A program made the position numbers and the translations under genes. From positions 1-8,318 of the forward strand of contig JAFUGO010000161.1 of assembly GCA_017469325.1 (NCBI GenBank): DNA of 8,318 bases, written 5' to 3'. Source of the stretch: Mogibacterium sp. (GTDB lineage: Bacteria > Bacillota_A > Clostridia > Peptostreptococcales > Anaerovoracaceae). Shown here in pieces: positions 1 through 6,205 of this stretch. Within the stretch, counting starts at the first letter, position 1. Every line of letters begins with the position of its first letter. The notes below the pieces were generated by a model. That model searched no databases. It was not told the origin of the DNA and worked only from the letters and a program-made list of their open reading frames with translations.

Positions 1-1183
1 ACTTATTCACCTCTTTGAGATTGTTTACGACAAGTTCCTCTACCAGCATGGACACGAGCACGTAAATGATCGTGAAGATCAGTATGTCTGCCAGGATCGT
101 CTCGTAAGCCTTGACGTCGCGCATCTGGAAGACTTCGCTCATAGGTATCTGCAGGAAGAGATACGTGTCATCGCTTGGTTTCTGGATAAGGCAGAGCGAC
201 TCCTCATCGTATACTTTCGCCCTGAAATGTTCATTTATCTCGTGGGTCTTTATCAGCTTACCCAGCTCAGGGGTGTAGTATTTGTCAAAGTCAGTCCCGG
301 CGAGCACATTTTCGTCTTCGTCGATTATACAGAATGTGCCGTAATAGCCGACGTGATGCTGAAAGCTCTCAGCGGATCCTCCCCGCGCCCTTATATGAGT
401 AAAGGCATACGTGATATCTTCGGCCGTGTAGTCGAGATCCCATCCGCTTTCAAGTACAGCTTCCCGGGAATGCATGGTGTAACTGAACTGAAAGCTAATC
501 AGAAGTACTGCAACAGTCACCCCGAACAACCACACCTGGAATCTGTTTGAGACCGGCACTTCTTTTTTAGGGATCGGCTTCAGCGGATTTCGCCACTCTC
601 CCGCGCTGATCCTGACAGCAAGAGCAACAAGCGAGAGCCCGAATGCGCTGAACAGTATCATCGGCACTAAGCAGGTCTTTACTACAAGATATGCTTTGCT
701 CAGCTCATTCCTGTGGGTAAAGAATATCGCATACATATGGAAGACTTCCACGAAAGCTCCCATGAAGAATGAGTACGCTACATTAGGTCTGTCGTTTTTG
801 AAGATAAAGACCCTCAGAAATGCCGCAAGGAATCCGGCAAGGGCCGTAGAAATACTGCAGGCGACAGTGGTAAAGGTTCCCACTCCGAACATTGTTCCGG
901 CAACATATCTTTCGGCGCCGCCAATGATACCCGCGATTATCCCGGATACGGGATCAAAAAAGAGTCCGGCGCACAAAGGCCCCAGGTCCCTTACATTGAC
1001 GAGCATATCTCCATAGTCGATACCAAGGTGCGTGGAAAAAATGCACATGATACCGTAAAGAACACCCACGGCTATCTTGTTATCTACAGGGTTCTTCCTG
1101 TCCCCTGCCTGTTTCCAGATCAAAAATGTCACGCCTGCATAAATTAGCGTCATTATTGACATTTTTGCGATCATTTCAGCCAT
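1..1183 (-). CDS. LytS/YhcK-type 5TM receptor protein, C-terminus cut by window edge
   Basis: The frame is open for 394 codons from the ATG at 1183 to the left edge. Residues about 5-192 form a block of six or so hydrophobic segments with the 5TMR_LYT signature: 'VNVRDLGPLCAGLFFDPVSG' near 63-81, then GG-x-ER near 88-92. A basic, proline-rich linker follows at about 193-215, then a membrane segment at about 216-233. A soluble stretch at about 234-362, probably extracytoplasmic, contains 'FCIIDEDENVLAG', as in small PAS/Cache-like sensor folds. Another membrane segment lies at about 363-382, followed by 'VVNNLKEVNK', which resembles the start of a HAMP-like linker. From memory, close clostridial relatives continue into a SpoIIE/PP2C serine phosphatase domain. 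That output domain is outside the window and is inferred. The start directly abuts the hypA stop (TAAATG) and uses an AAGGGAA ribosome site inside the end of hypA, so translational coupling is likely. Confidence 0.85.
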   Translation of the reverse strand, partial: MAEMIAKMSIMTLIYAGVTFLIWKQAGDRKNPVDNKIAVGVLYGIMCIFSTHLGIDYGDMLVNVRDLGPLCAGLFFDPVSGIIAGIIGGAERYVAGTMFGVGTFTTVACSISTALAGFLAAFLRVFIFKNDRPNVAYSFFMGAFVEVFHMYAIFFTHRNELSKAYLVVKTCLVPMILFSAFGLSLVALAVRISAGEWRNPLKPIPKKEVPVSNRFQVWLFGVTVAVLLISFQFSYTMHSREAVLESGWDLDYTAEDITYAFTHIRARGGSAESFQHHVGYYGTFCIIDEDENVLAGTDFDKYYTPELGKLIKTHEINEHFRAKVYDEESLCLIQKPSDDTYLFLQIPMSEVFQMRDVKAYETILADILIFTIIYVLVSMLVEELVVNNLKEVNK

Positions 1184-1546
1184 TTACAGATTCCCTTGTT
1201 CTTCCATGACGCGGACCTCTTTTATAAAGAAATCCGCACCTTCAATAATCTCTTTGTTCCCGGATCCGCAGGCCGGGCACAGGCCCCTGTTTGCGACTAT
1301 CGGGTACTCAGTCCCGCATTCACTGCATCGGCCGACCGCCGCGATCCTGTTGATTATCAGCTCGGAGCCCCTCAGATAATCGTAATCATCCGAGATGACC
1401 TCATAGCCATCCTGTAAAAACTCAGGGATCACGGTCGTCGCTTCGCCTACTTCAAGCACTATGGCGTCGATGTGGTCGAGGCCGTTCTCTTGAACGACCT
1501 CTCCCACCTTCTGTACAACACCGTAAAGTAATGTAAGTTCGTGCAT
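1184..1546 (-). CDS. hypA: HypA/HybF-family nickel/zinc metallochaperone
   Basis: This 120-residue protein has the normal HypA length. It begins MHE; the N-terminal amine, His2 and Glu3 of this motif bind nickel in the family. The zinc ribbon is C74-x2-C77 and C90-x2-C93, the CxxC-x12-CxxC spacing expected of HypA. Characterised HypA proteins deliver nickel to [NiFe]-hydrogenase, and in some bacteria to urease. No hydrogenase, urease, hypB or other hyp gene is visible here, so its client is unknown. The gene starts 11 bases after the stop of the 900-residue flavoprotein gene, and its ribosome site (AGGCGG) overlaps that TAG stop. The membrane receptor gene follows with no gap, so all three are probably one operon. 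Family assignment is firm; the role in hydrogenase maturation is only the default expectation. Confidence 0.93.
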   Translation of the reverse strand: MHELTLLYGVVQKVGEVVQENGLDHIDAIVLEVGEATTVIPEFLQDGYEVISDDYDYLRGSELIINRIAAVGRCSECGTEYPIVANRGLCPACGSGNKEIIEGADFFIKEVRVMEEQGNL

Positions 1547-1557
1547 CTATACACCGC

Positions 1558-4260
1558 CTATTCGGCGTTAAACTTGCTGTTATCTTCTTTGATGAACTTC
1601 TTGACCGCGATCTTCATTGCACGGTCTCTCTGATAGTTCTCAACATATTTTTTACGGAACCTGATGGAGTGTACAGGTTCATCGTACTTCTTGATCAGAT
1701 GGATCGCGTCAAACTTGCACCTTGTTGTGCAGAGTCCGCAGCCGATGCATCTGTTCTGGTCGACTATCGTAGCGCCGCATCCGAGGCAGCGTGCTGTCTC
1801 GGCCTTCAGCTGTTCATCTGTGAACGTGAGGCTCTCGTTGCGCTTTGTGCCCACCTTGGAAGCATCCTTCTTAGGGATCTGGCGCTTGATGTTGTCCCAG
1901 CTGATGTTGCTCCAGTCGAGATCCGACTTGTCGAGCGACTTGTAGTTCTTGACATCTCTTCCGATGGTGAGGCTGTGGCCCGGCCATACGAATCTGTTGA
2001 TCGAGATGGAGGCCTCTTTGCCTGCCGCGATAGCATCGATGCAGAACTTCTGGCCCGTGTAGATGTCGCCGCCCGCGAAGATGTCAGGCTCGCTTGTCTG
2101 ATATGTGAGTTCATCGGCAATGACGAGTCCGCGCTTGTCGGTCTTTACGTCAACGCCCGTGAGGAGCTTGCCCCAGTCAGGTCTCTGACCGATGCAGTAC
2201 AGGACTGTGCTGCACTTAGCCTCTTCAGTGACGCTGTCGTCGAATTTCGGGTCGAATCTGCCGCTCTTATTCTTGACGCTTGTGCACTTGCGGAATCTGA
2301 TGCCGCTGACTTTGCCTGCCTTTGTGGTCACGATCTCAGTCTGGCCCCAGCCGTCGTGTATCGTGATGCCATCCTCTTTGCAGAACTCCTGGTCCTCTTC
2401 ACCCATAGGCATCTCGTCGTACGATTCGAGGCAGTAGAGGTCTACTTTCTTAGCACCGTATCTCTTTGCCGTACGTGCGACATCGGCTCCGATGCTTCCG
2501 CCGCCGATGACTACAACATTGCCCTTGAGCTCTACGTCGTTTCCACGGTTGATGTCTTTCAGGAATTCAACACCAGGGATCACGCCCGCAGCATCATCGC
2601 CCGGGATACCGAGCTTGCCGCAGTTCTGGAGTCCGATGCCGAGGTAGAACGCCTCGAAGCCCTGCTTGCGAAGCTCAGGGATGGTGACGTCTGTACCGAC
2701 CTCTACTCCGCACTTAAATTCAACTCCGAGCGCTCTGAGAACATCGATCTCTGCCTCAACAACATCTTTCTCAAGCCTGAAAGCAGGTATGCCGTTTACG
2801 AGCATTCCGCCCGGTTTCATCTCTTTTTCAAATACCGTTACCTTGAATCCGCCTGCAGCCAGATAGTAAGCGCAGGAGATGCCCGCAGGGCCCGATCCGA
2901 TCACGGCGATCTTCTTGTCGTGATCCCAGAGCTTCTTAGGAACGAATCTCTGCGATGCCTCTATCTCTCTGTCGGCGATGAATCTCTTTACCTCATCGAT
3001 GGCGACAGCCTTGTCGAGCTCCGCTCTTGTGCACTCATTCTCGCAGTTATGAGGGCAGATGCGTCCGCATACCGCAGGAAGCGGATTCTCTTTCTTTATC
3101 AGCTCAAGAGCATCCATATACTTGCCCTGAGCCGCCAGTCTGATGTAACCCTGGATCGCGATATGTGCCGGGCAGGTCGATTTGCACGGAGCCGTACCGG
3201 CCTCTGTGACCAGCACTCTCTCCCTGTGGTTCGGATCGAATCTTTCAGGACCCCACTCCAGTTCATCAGGAAGGTCTACCTTAGGATACTCGATCGGAGT
3301 CTTTGAGCAGATCTTCTGTCCGAGCTTGAGCGCGTGGTTACCGCAGACCTCAACGCACTGACCGCAGGCAACGCACTTCGACTTGTCGATCTCGGATACG
3401 TAGTTGCTGCGCGACATGTTAGGAGCTCCGTAGTAAGCGGCTCCTCCGATGGCCATACAGCTCTGCGGCTGGCAGTTGCAGATCGCGAAAGATATTCCGC
3501 TCTCGAGCGTTGTGATCTGGTGGACGCAGCCGAGCTCTTCCATTCTCTTGCAGTGCTCATATACCTGCTCTTTTGTGAGGCGCTCTCCGCGTCCGTGGCG
3601 GAGCATCGTCTCTGCGAGCAGTCCCATGTAGATGCACATGCCGTCTTCTATATCACCTGTAGCTTCGCCCATGATGCGGCGTACCCTGCGGCACTGGCAC
3701 GGCACTCTGCAGAACGCACCGCCTACGGTAGTCTCGATCAGAGTACTGAGTCTCTCCATCGTCAGGATCTTCGATCCGGCAGGAAGCGAGCTTTCTACAG
3801 GAACTACTCTCATTATTCCGACGCCCATAGGGCTGTTAGGTCCGAATTCCGAGTATGACTCAAAAGCATGTCTGTGGAACTGATAGGCGACCTCAGGGTT
3901 CTTTTCCGCAAATCCGTCCTCTCTTACGAGCTGGAACTCAAAGATGCCCGGCGCGAAAGGTACGAGAATATAGATCTTTGCACCGGCCTTGTTTACCTTC
4001 ACATCCATAAAAAATGCTTTTTCTGCGCAGCCTTCGAGCACGCTCTTTACCTTTGCATAAGGCATGCCCGTCTTTTTGGCCAGGCTCTTTGCCGTGCTCG
4101 GACCTACGAGCTTCATCTCGCTCATGACCGTAAGCTCATCATCATTGAGCAGATAGTCGAGCACTTTGTACTCAGCGCACTCGGTATTGATCGGCAGTTC
4201 GCCTGCACTCATCTCGCGTGCAAGCTTAAGCAGTTTCTCTTTTCTTTCTTCAGCCTTCAT
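1558..4260 (-). CDS. Multi-[4Fe-4S] FAD- and NAD(P)-dependent oxidoreductase, GltD-like core (900 aa)
   Basis: A large cytoplasmic electron-transfer flavoprotein. Residues about 30-95 look like a small winged-helix-type domain. Residues about 184-268 carry a cysteine-rich region (C184, C188, C190, C209, C245, C261, C263, C268). A ferredoxin cluster CxxCxxCxxxC spans C296-C306. The GltD/dihydropyrimidine dehydrogenase-type double-cluster domain follows, with C359/C363 and C398/C402/C406/C410. The FAD Rossmann motif GSGPAG is at 455-460, the NAD(P) motif GGGSIG at 586-591, and the second FAD contact 'AGGDIYTG' near 729-736. A C-terminal ferredoxin-like end has C825/C828 and C838, C841, C844, C848. 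The core matches the NADPH-dependent glutamate synthase small-subunit family, but no large subunit is present and the substrate is unknown. I chose the ATG at 4260 because AGGAGAGGG lies directly before it; an in-frame TTG at 4284 has no comparable site. It is the first gene of the operon with hypA and the 5TM receptor. Confidence 0.9.
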   Translation of the reverse strand: MKAEERKEKLLKLAREMSAGELPINTECAEYKVLDYLLNDDELTVMSEMKLVGPSTAKSLAKKTGMPYAKVKSVLEGCAEKAFFMDVKVNKAGAKIYILVPFAPGIFEFQLVREDGFAEKNPEVAYQFHRHAFESYSEFGPNSPMGVGIMRVVPVESSLPAGSKILTMERLSTLIETTVGGAFCRVPCQCRRVRRIMGEATGDIEDGMCIYMGLLAETMLRHGRGERLTKEQVYEHCKRMEELGCVHQITTLESGISFAICNCQPQSCMAIGGAAYYGAPNMSRSNYVSEIDKSKCVACGQCVEVCGNHALKLGQKICSKTPIEYPKVDLPDELEWGPERFDPNHRERVLVTEAGTAPCKSTCPAHIAIQGYIRLAAQGKYMDALELIKKENPLPAVCGRICPHNCENECTRAELDKAVAIDEVKRFIADREIEASQRFVPKKLWDHDKKIAVIGSGPAGISCAYYLAAGGFKVTVFEKEMKPGGMLVNGIPAFRLEKDVVEAEIDVLRALGVEFKCGVEVGTDVTIPELRKQGFEAFYLGIGLQNCGKLGIPGDDAAGVIPGVEFLKDINRGNDVELKGNVVVIGGGSIGADVARTAKRYGAKKVDLYCLESYDEMPMGEEDQEFCKEDGITIHDGWGQTEIVTTKAGKVSGIRFRKCTSVKNKSGRFDPKFDDSVTEEAKCSTVLYCIGQRPDWGKLLTGVDVKTDKRGLVIADELTYQTSEPDIFAGGDIYTGQKFCIDAIAAGKEASISINRFVWPGHSLTIGRDVKNYKSLDKSDLDWSNISWDNIKRQIPKKDASKVGTKRNESLTFTDEQLKAETARCLGCGATIVDQNRCIGCGLCTTRCKFDAIHLIKKYDEPVHSIRFRKKYVENYQRDRAMKIAVKKFIKEDNSKFNAE

Positions 4261-4262
4261 TT

Positions 4263-4271
4263 CCCTCTCCT
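4263..4271 (-). promoter_or_regulatory. Ribosome binding site of the 900-aa flavoprotein gene
   Basis: AGGAGAGGG on the minus strand, with AGGAG placed 6 bases before the ATG at 4260. It decides the start in favour of this ATG over the TTG eight codons upstream. Confidence 0.8.
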
Positions 4272-4308
4272 GTTTAAAGACCAATAACTGAAATCTACAT
4301 ACACAAGA

Positions 4309-4317
4309 ATTGTATCA
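4309..4317 (-). promoter_or_regulatory. Extended -10 promoter for the flavoprotein-hypA-receptor operon
   Basis: The minus strand reads TGATACAAT, an extended -10 (TGn plus TACAAT, one mismatch to TATAAT). It lies between the upstream terminator and the ribosome site, about 50 bases before the start codon. I see no good -35 hexamer 16-18 bases upstream, where the terminator's T-tract falls. An extended -10 can compensate for that, or an activator may be needed. Confidence 0.55.
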
Positions 4318-4327
4318 TATCGCATTG

Positions 4328-4360
4328 AAAAAGACTCGGAGAAAATACCGTTCCGAGTCT
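4328..4360 (-). terminator. Intrinsic terminator after the histidine phosphatase gene
   Basis: On the minus strand AGACTCGGA pairs perfectly with TCCGAGTCT (4352-4360 with 4332-4340), a 9-bp stem with an 11-base loop, followed by a T-run ending at 4328. It lies about 30 bases after the phosphatase stop and separates that unit from the flavoprotein operon. There is no T-run on the plus-strand side, so it is directional. Confidence 0.9.
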
Positions 4361-4389
4361 GATTTCCGCTCATTATTTATCGGTTATTT

Positions 4390-4998
4390 CTATTTAGCAG
4401 AGCCTTCCCAGCGGTCCTTGCCGTCTTCGAGTTTGACTGGTACGCCGAATTTGCCGTCAGTGACCTCCGCGCAGTAAATGTCGCAGTTTCCGATGTTCTT
4501 TGCCCAGTAGCTGCCCTTTGACTCAGGTGTGAGATATTCGAGCGCGCCCTTCATCGCGATAGCGTGGGTGGATATGAGCACGTTCCCTGCAGACGCCTCC
4601 TCCCGTATGTCTTCTAGGAATCTGCCGAGCCTTTCGACAACGGCATGCAGCGGCTCCATCCCCTCCGGTGCCGGCACATTGACAAAATCTCTGAAGAAGT
4701 CCATGACCTCAGGCGCAGGATCCATAAGGTCCATGCCCTCATACGGACCGTAGTCCATCTCTATGAGCCTCTCATCGATCACAGTCTCCGCGCTGTCATC
4801 TATGCGCTCCGCAGTCTGGATTGCTCTTATAAGCGGACTGGTGTATATCTTGTCGAGCCTTACTCCCATCGTGCGGAAGCGTTCCGATGCTTCATCGGCC
4901 TGCTCTATCCCGGTCTCGCTCAGAGGCTGGTCGCTCCTGCCCTGGAGACGCATACCTGCGTTCATCGCTGTCTTGCCGTGTCTGATTATGTACAGCAT
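4390..4998 (-). CDS. Histidine phosphatase superfamily protein (phosphoglycerate mutase-like)
   Basis: A 202-residue soluble protein that begins directly with the catalytic signature: 'LYIIRHGKTAMNAG', with R6 and the phospho-accepting H7, then 'RLQGRSDQPLSETG'. The other expected catalytic-pocket residues are visible: R58 in 'SPLIRAIQTAE', E80 in 'LIEMDYGPYEG', and the second histidine H145 in 'ISTHAIAMKG'. The family includes cofactor-dependent phosphoglycerate mutases, CobC-type phosphatases and broad small-molecule phosphatases. The short length and lack of mutase-specific insertions favour a phosphatase; the substrate cannot be read from sequence. The ribosome site GGAGAGGGG precedes the ATG. 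The gene follows the 123-residue unknown gene by 18 bases, so they probably share a transcript that ends at the strong terminator downstream. Confidence 0.92.
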   Translation of the reverse strand: MLYIIRHGKTAMNAGMRLQGRSDQPLSETGIEQADEASERFRTMGVRLDKIYTSPLIRAIQTAERIDDSAETVIDERLIEMDYGPYEGMDLMDPAPEVMDFFRDFVNVPAPEGMEPLHAVVERLGRFLEDIREEASAGNVLISTHAIAMKGALEYLTPESKGSYWAKNIGNCDIYCAEVTDGKFGVPVKLEDGKDRWEGSAK

Positions 4999-5016
4999 AG
5001 AAATCCCCTCTCCGCT

Positions 5017-5388
5017 TTAGTCCCACGACTCCGGAGCGAATTTGCGGCTCTTGACCTCCTCTGAATACTTCTCATACGCAGGTGTATCGGCTATTTTTTT
5101 GCCGAGATTGATGGCTTCTTCGAGAACTGCTCTTTTGCCTTCGGCATACTTGCCGCCCATGCGCCACTCATAGCTATGAGGATATGCATCATCTCTGTCT
5201 ACGATCGTAGGCTCCTTGAGGATCATGGCCTCATAAGCCTTATACAGCTGATCCAGCATGGCCTGCTCATCGATGCGGGCGACCTCGCTCTGTACGTCAG
5301 GTCCCTTATAGCTTCCGTCCAGTACTATCGTATAATCGAAATCCTGTTCCTGCATATTATCGAAATTATTGTTCTTGTTGTCTGTCAT
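5017..5388 (-). CDS. Uncharacterised 123-residue acidic protein
   Basis: I do not recognise a family. The protein starts with a polar, Asn-rich, probably disordered segment (MTDNKNNNFDNMQEQDFDY), followed by a short region containing 'TIVLDGSYKGPDV'. The rest, about 38-123, is charged and probably helical, with 'RMGGKYAEGKRAVLEEAINLGKKIADTP' as a likely amphipathic core. There is no signal peptide, membrane segment or cysteine. I chose the ATG at 5388 because AAGGGGAC lies 8 bases upstream. A longer in-frame reading from 5472 would run through the promoter and leader hairpin and is rejected. It is the first gene of a two-gene unit with the histidine phosphatase, which suggests but does not prove a linked role. 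Confidence 0.75.
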   Translation of the reverse strand: MTDNKNNNFDNMQEQDFDYTIVLDGSYKGPDVQSEVARIDEQAMLDQLYKAYEAMILKEPTIVDRDDAYPHSYEWRMGGKYAEGKRAVLEEAINLGKKIADTPAYEKYSEEVKSRKFAPESWD

Positions 5389-5396
5389 CTTAATGT

Positions 5397-5402
5397 CCCC
5401 TT
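5397..5402 (-). promoter_or_regulatory. Ribosome binding site of the 123-aa gene
   Basis: AAGGGG on the minus strand, 8 bases before the ATG at 5388. It sets the start well inside the longer open frame that extends to 5472. Confidence 0.7.
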
Positions 5403-5414
5403 TTCTATATATAT

Positions 5415-5430
5415 CGGCCGTCTCCGGCCG
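5415..5430 (-). promoter_or_regulatory. GC-rich GNRA-loop hairpin in the predicted 5' leader
   Basis: On the minus strand CGGCCG-GAGA-CGGCCG forms a 6-bp all-GC stem closed by a GAGA tetraloop, a GNRA-type loop. It is embedded in very AT-rich flanks, 12 bases upstream of the ribosome site, and would lie near the 5' end of the transcript from the promoter at 5453-5480. It lacks a following T-run, so it is not a terminator. An mRNA-stabilising 5' hairpin or a protein-binding site is plausible. Confidence 0.5.
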
Positions 5431-5452
5431 GAAGTTTTCAATGATGATATAT

Positions 5453-5480
5453 ATTATATATCCAGAATTCAAAAGAACAA
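5453..5480 (-). promoter_or_regulatory. Sigma-A-type promoter for the 123-aa gene and histidine phosphatase
   Basis: On the minus strand a perfect -10 TATAAT (5453-5458) is preceded after 16 bases by TTGTTC (5475-5480), which matches TTGACA only in its first three bases. The site lies in a strongly AT-rich stretch just after the upstream unit's terminator. Position and the -10 are convincing; the -35 is weak. Confidence 0.55.
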
Positions 5481-5520
5481 ATACAAATCTGTTAATGTTT
5501 GCGCATTCCGCTCTGACGCC

Positions 5521-5557
5521 TAAAAGTAAAACTACGAGGACTATAAACAGGTCCTCG
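5521..5557 (-). terminator. Intrinsic terminator after the yhbY / sirtuin-stub unit
   Basis: On the minus strand CGAGGAC (5551-5557) pairs with GTCCTCG (5535-5541) around a 9-base loop, followed by the T-rich tail TAGTTTTACTTTTA. The upstream arm and loop are coding sequence of the sirtuin-like stub, and its TAG stop overlaps the start of the downstream arm. Confidence 0.7.
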
Positions 5558-5651
5558 CAGCACCTTCAAAGAATACTATGCGCCTTGACCTGTCGATGAT
5601 CTCCTTCAGGCGGGCGATTTTATCTTTGTTTTCAGTCTCTGACTGTTTCAT
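5541..5651 (-). pseudogene. Truncated sirtuin (SIR2-family) gene remnant, 36 codons
   Basis: The ATG overlaps the yhbY stop as TGATG, a classical translational-coupling junction. The frame then reads MKQSETENKDKIARLKEIID, then RSRRIVFFEGA, and stops at TAG after 36 codons. Clostridial sirtuin-type NAD-dependent deacylases typically open with the pattern I-x-x-L-x-x-I-I-D-x-S-x-x-I-V-F-F-G-G-A-G-V-S-T. This stub matches up to the GA of the NAD-binding loop (with Glu in place of the first Gly), then diverges to ARTCL and the stop. No later sirtuin motif (ESGIPDFR, the catalytic His region, zinc cysteines) appears downstream. I read it as the 5' stub of a sirtuin gene lost by deletion. The alternative is a genuine small protein with chance resemblance. 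Confidence 0.6.
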
Positions 5652-5944
5652 CAGATATATATCTTTCTTTTATCCGGATCCGAAGCGCGTCTGTACAGAA
5701 CGAATCTTCTGCCTATAGCCTGCACGAATTCCGCTCCGAGTTCTTTGGCGACCTCATTCGCGGTCTCCTTCGGATCAAGGACCGCTCCGTCCTGGATCTG
5801 CACTTTTACCAGCTCGTGAGCCTCCAGATAGTCGTCGATCGAAGCCAGCACCGAAGGCGTCAGCTCATCCTTGCCTATCATTACAGTCGGCTTGATCTCC
5901 TGAGCCAGTTTTTTGAGTTCACTTCTTTGCTTTCCTGTTATCAT
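5651..5944 (-). CDS. yhbY: YhbY / CRS1-YhbY-domain RNA-binding protein
   Basis: A 97-residue single-domain protein of the usual YhbY length. It has the N-terminal 'TGKQRSELKKLAQEIKP', the central 'EAHELVKVQI' strand and the C-terminal 'AIGRRFVLYRR', all hallmarks of the family. YhbY proteins have a KH-like fold and associate with pre-50S ribosomal subunits, so a ribosome-assembly role is expected. The GxxG loop that normally contacts RNA reads G24-K-D-E27 here, losing the final glycine. The ribosome site AAGGAG overlaps the TAA stop of the preceding 74-residue gene, 13 bases before the ATG, slightly long spacing. The stop overlaps the ATG of the sirtuin-like stub. Confidence 0.92.
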   Translation of the reverse strand: MITGKQRSELKKLAQEIKPTVMIGKDELTPSVLASIDDYLEAHELVKVQIQDGAVLDPKETANEVAKELGAEFVQAIGRRFVLYRRASDPDKRKIYI

Positions 5945-5961
5945 TCCTGTTTCTGTTCTCC

Positions 5962-6186
5962 TTAATATATTTTCTCAATATCCGCCGCCGTAAAACCGTT
6001 CTCAGCGCAGAAACCTTCAAGCTCGTATGGGCTTCTTACCAGCATCAGCTCCTGAAGCCTTCCCGTCGTCTTTTCTCTGGCGCACAAAGTCTGCTCCCCT
6101 GTGCAGATGCTGCATCTGAGCACGGGCTCATAATCTCCTGCCGGCATCTTTGGATATTCTGATTTCTTTTTTCCGAAAAGTCCCAT
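5962..6186 (-). CDS. Uncharacterised 74-residue protein with conserved-looking 'ICTGEQ' motif
   Basis: A small soluble protein with a basic start (MGLFGKKKSEYPKMPAG), then 'EPVLRCSICTGEQTLCAREK' with cysteines at 25, 28 and 35, then a strand-like 'RLQELMLVRSPYELEGFCAENGF'. The C25-x2-C28 pair could bind metal, but a full four-cysteine site is not present. Small proteins of this type occur in clostridial genomes, as far as I recall without an established function, so I assign none. It begins 19 bases after the aldo/keto reductase stop with an AGGACGGTG ribosome region, and its own stop overlaps the ribosome site of yhbY. It therefore appears to be a real member of this operon. Confidence 0.75.
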   Translation of the reverse strand: MGLFGKKKSEYPKMPAGDYEPVLRCSICTGEQTLCAREKTTGRLQELMLVRSPYELEGFCAENGFTAADIEKIY

Positions 6187-6205
6187 AGCGTCACCGTCCT
6201 AAGAG

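Noticed and set aside
227..1016. Plus-strand open frames of about 106 codons in the left region
   Set aside because: They are antisense to the 5TM receptor, whose minus-strand frame is open throughout and has clear family motifs.
1669..3306. 545-codon open frame on the plus strand
   Set aside because: It lies wholly antisense to the well-supported 900-residue flavoprotein. Its translation is low-complexity and resembles no family, and it has no convincing ribosome site. It is a codon-bias shadow.
4261..4284. Upstream TTG start adding 8 residues to the flavoprotein
   Set aside because: No ribosome site precedes the TTG, and the strong AGGAGAGGG would be inside the coding sequence. The ATG at 4260 is better placed.
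5389..5472. N-terminal extension of the 123-residue protein to 5472
   Set aside because: The extension would translate the promoter and leader hairpin, giving an unlikely peptide, while a good ribosome site supports the ATG at 5388.
5401..5480. TA-rich run as a possible replication origin or repeat array
   Set aside because: The run is short, has no DnaA-box-like repeats nearby, and is explained by a promoter.
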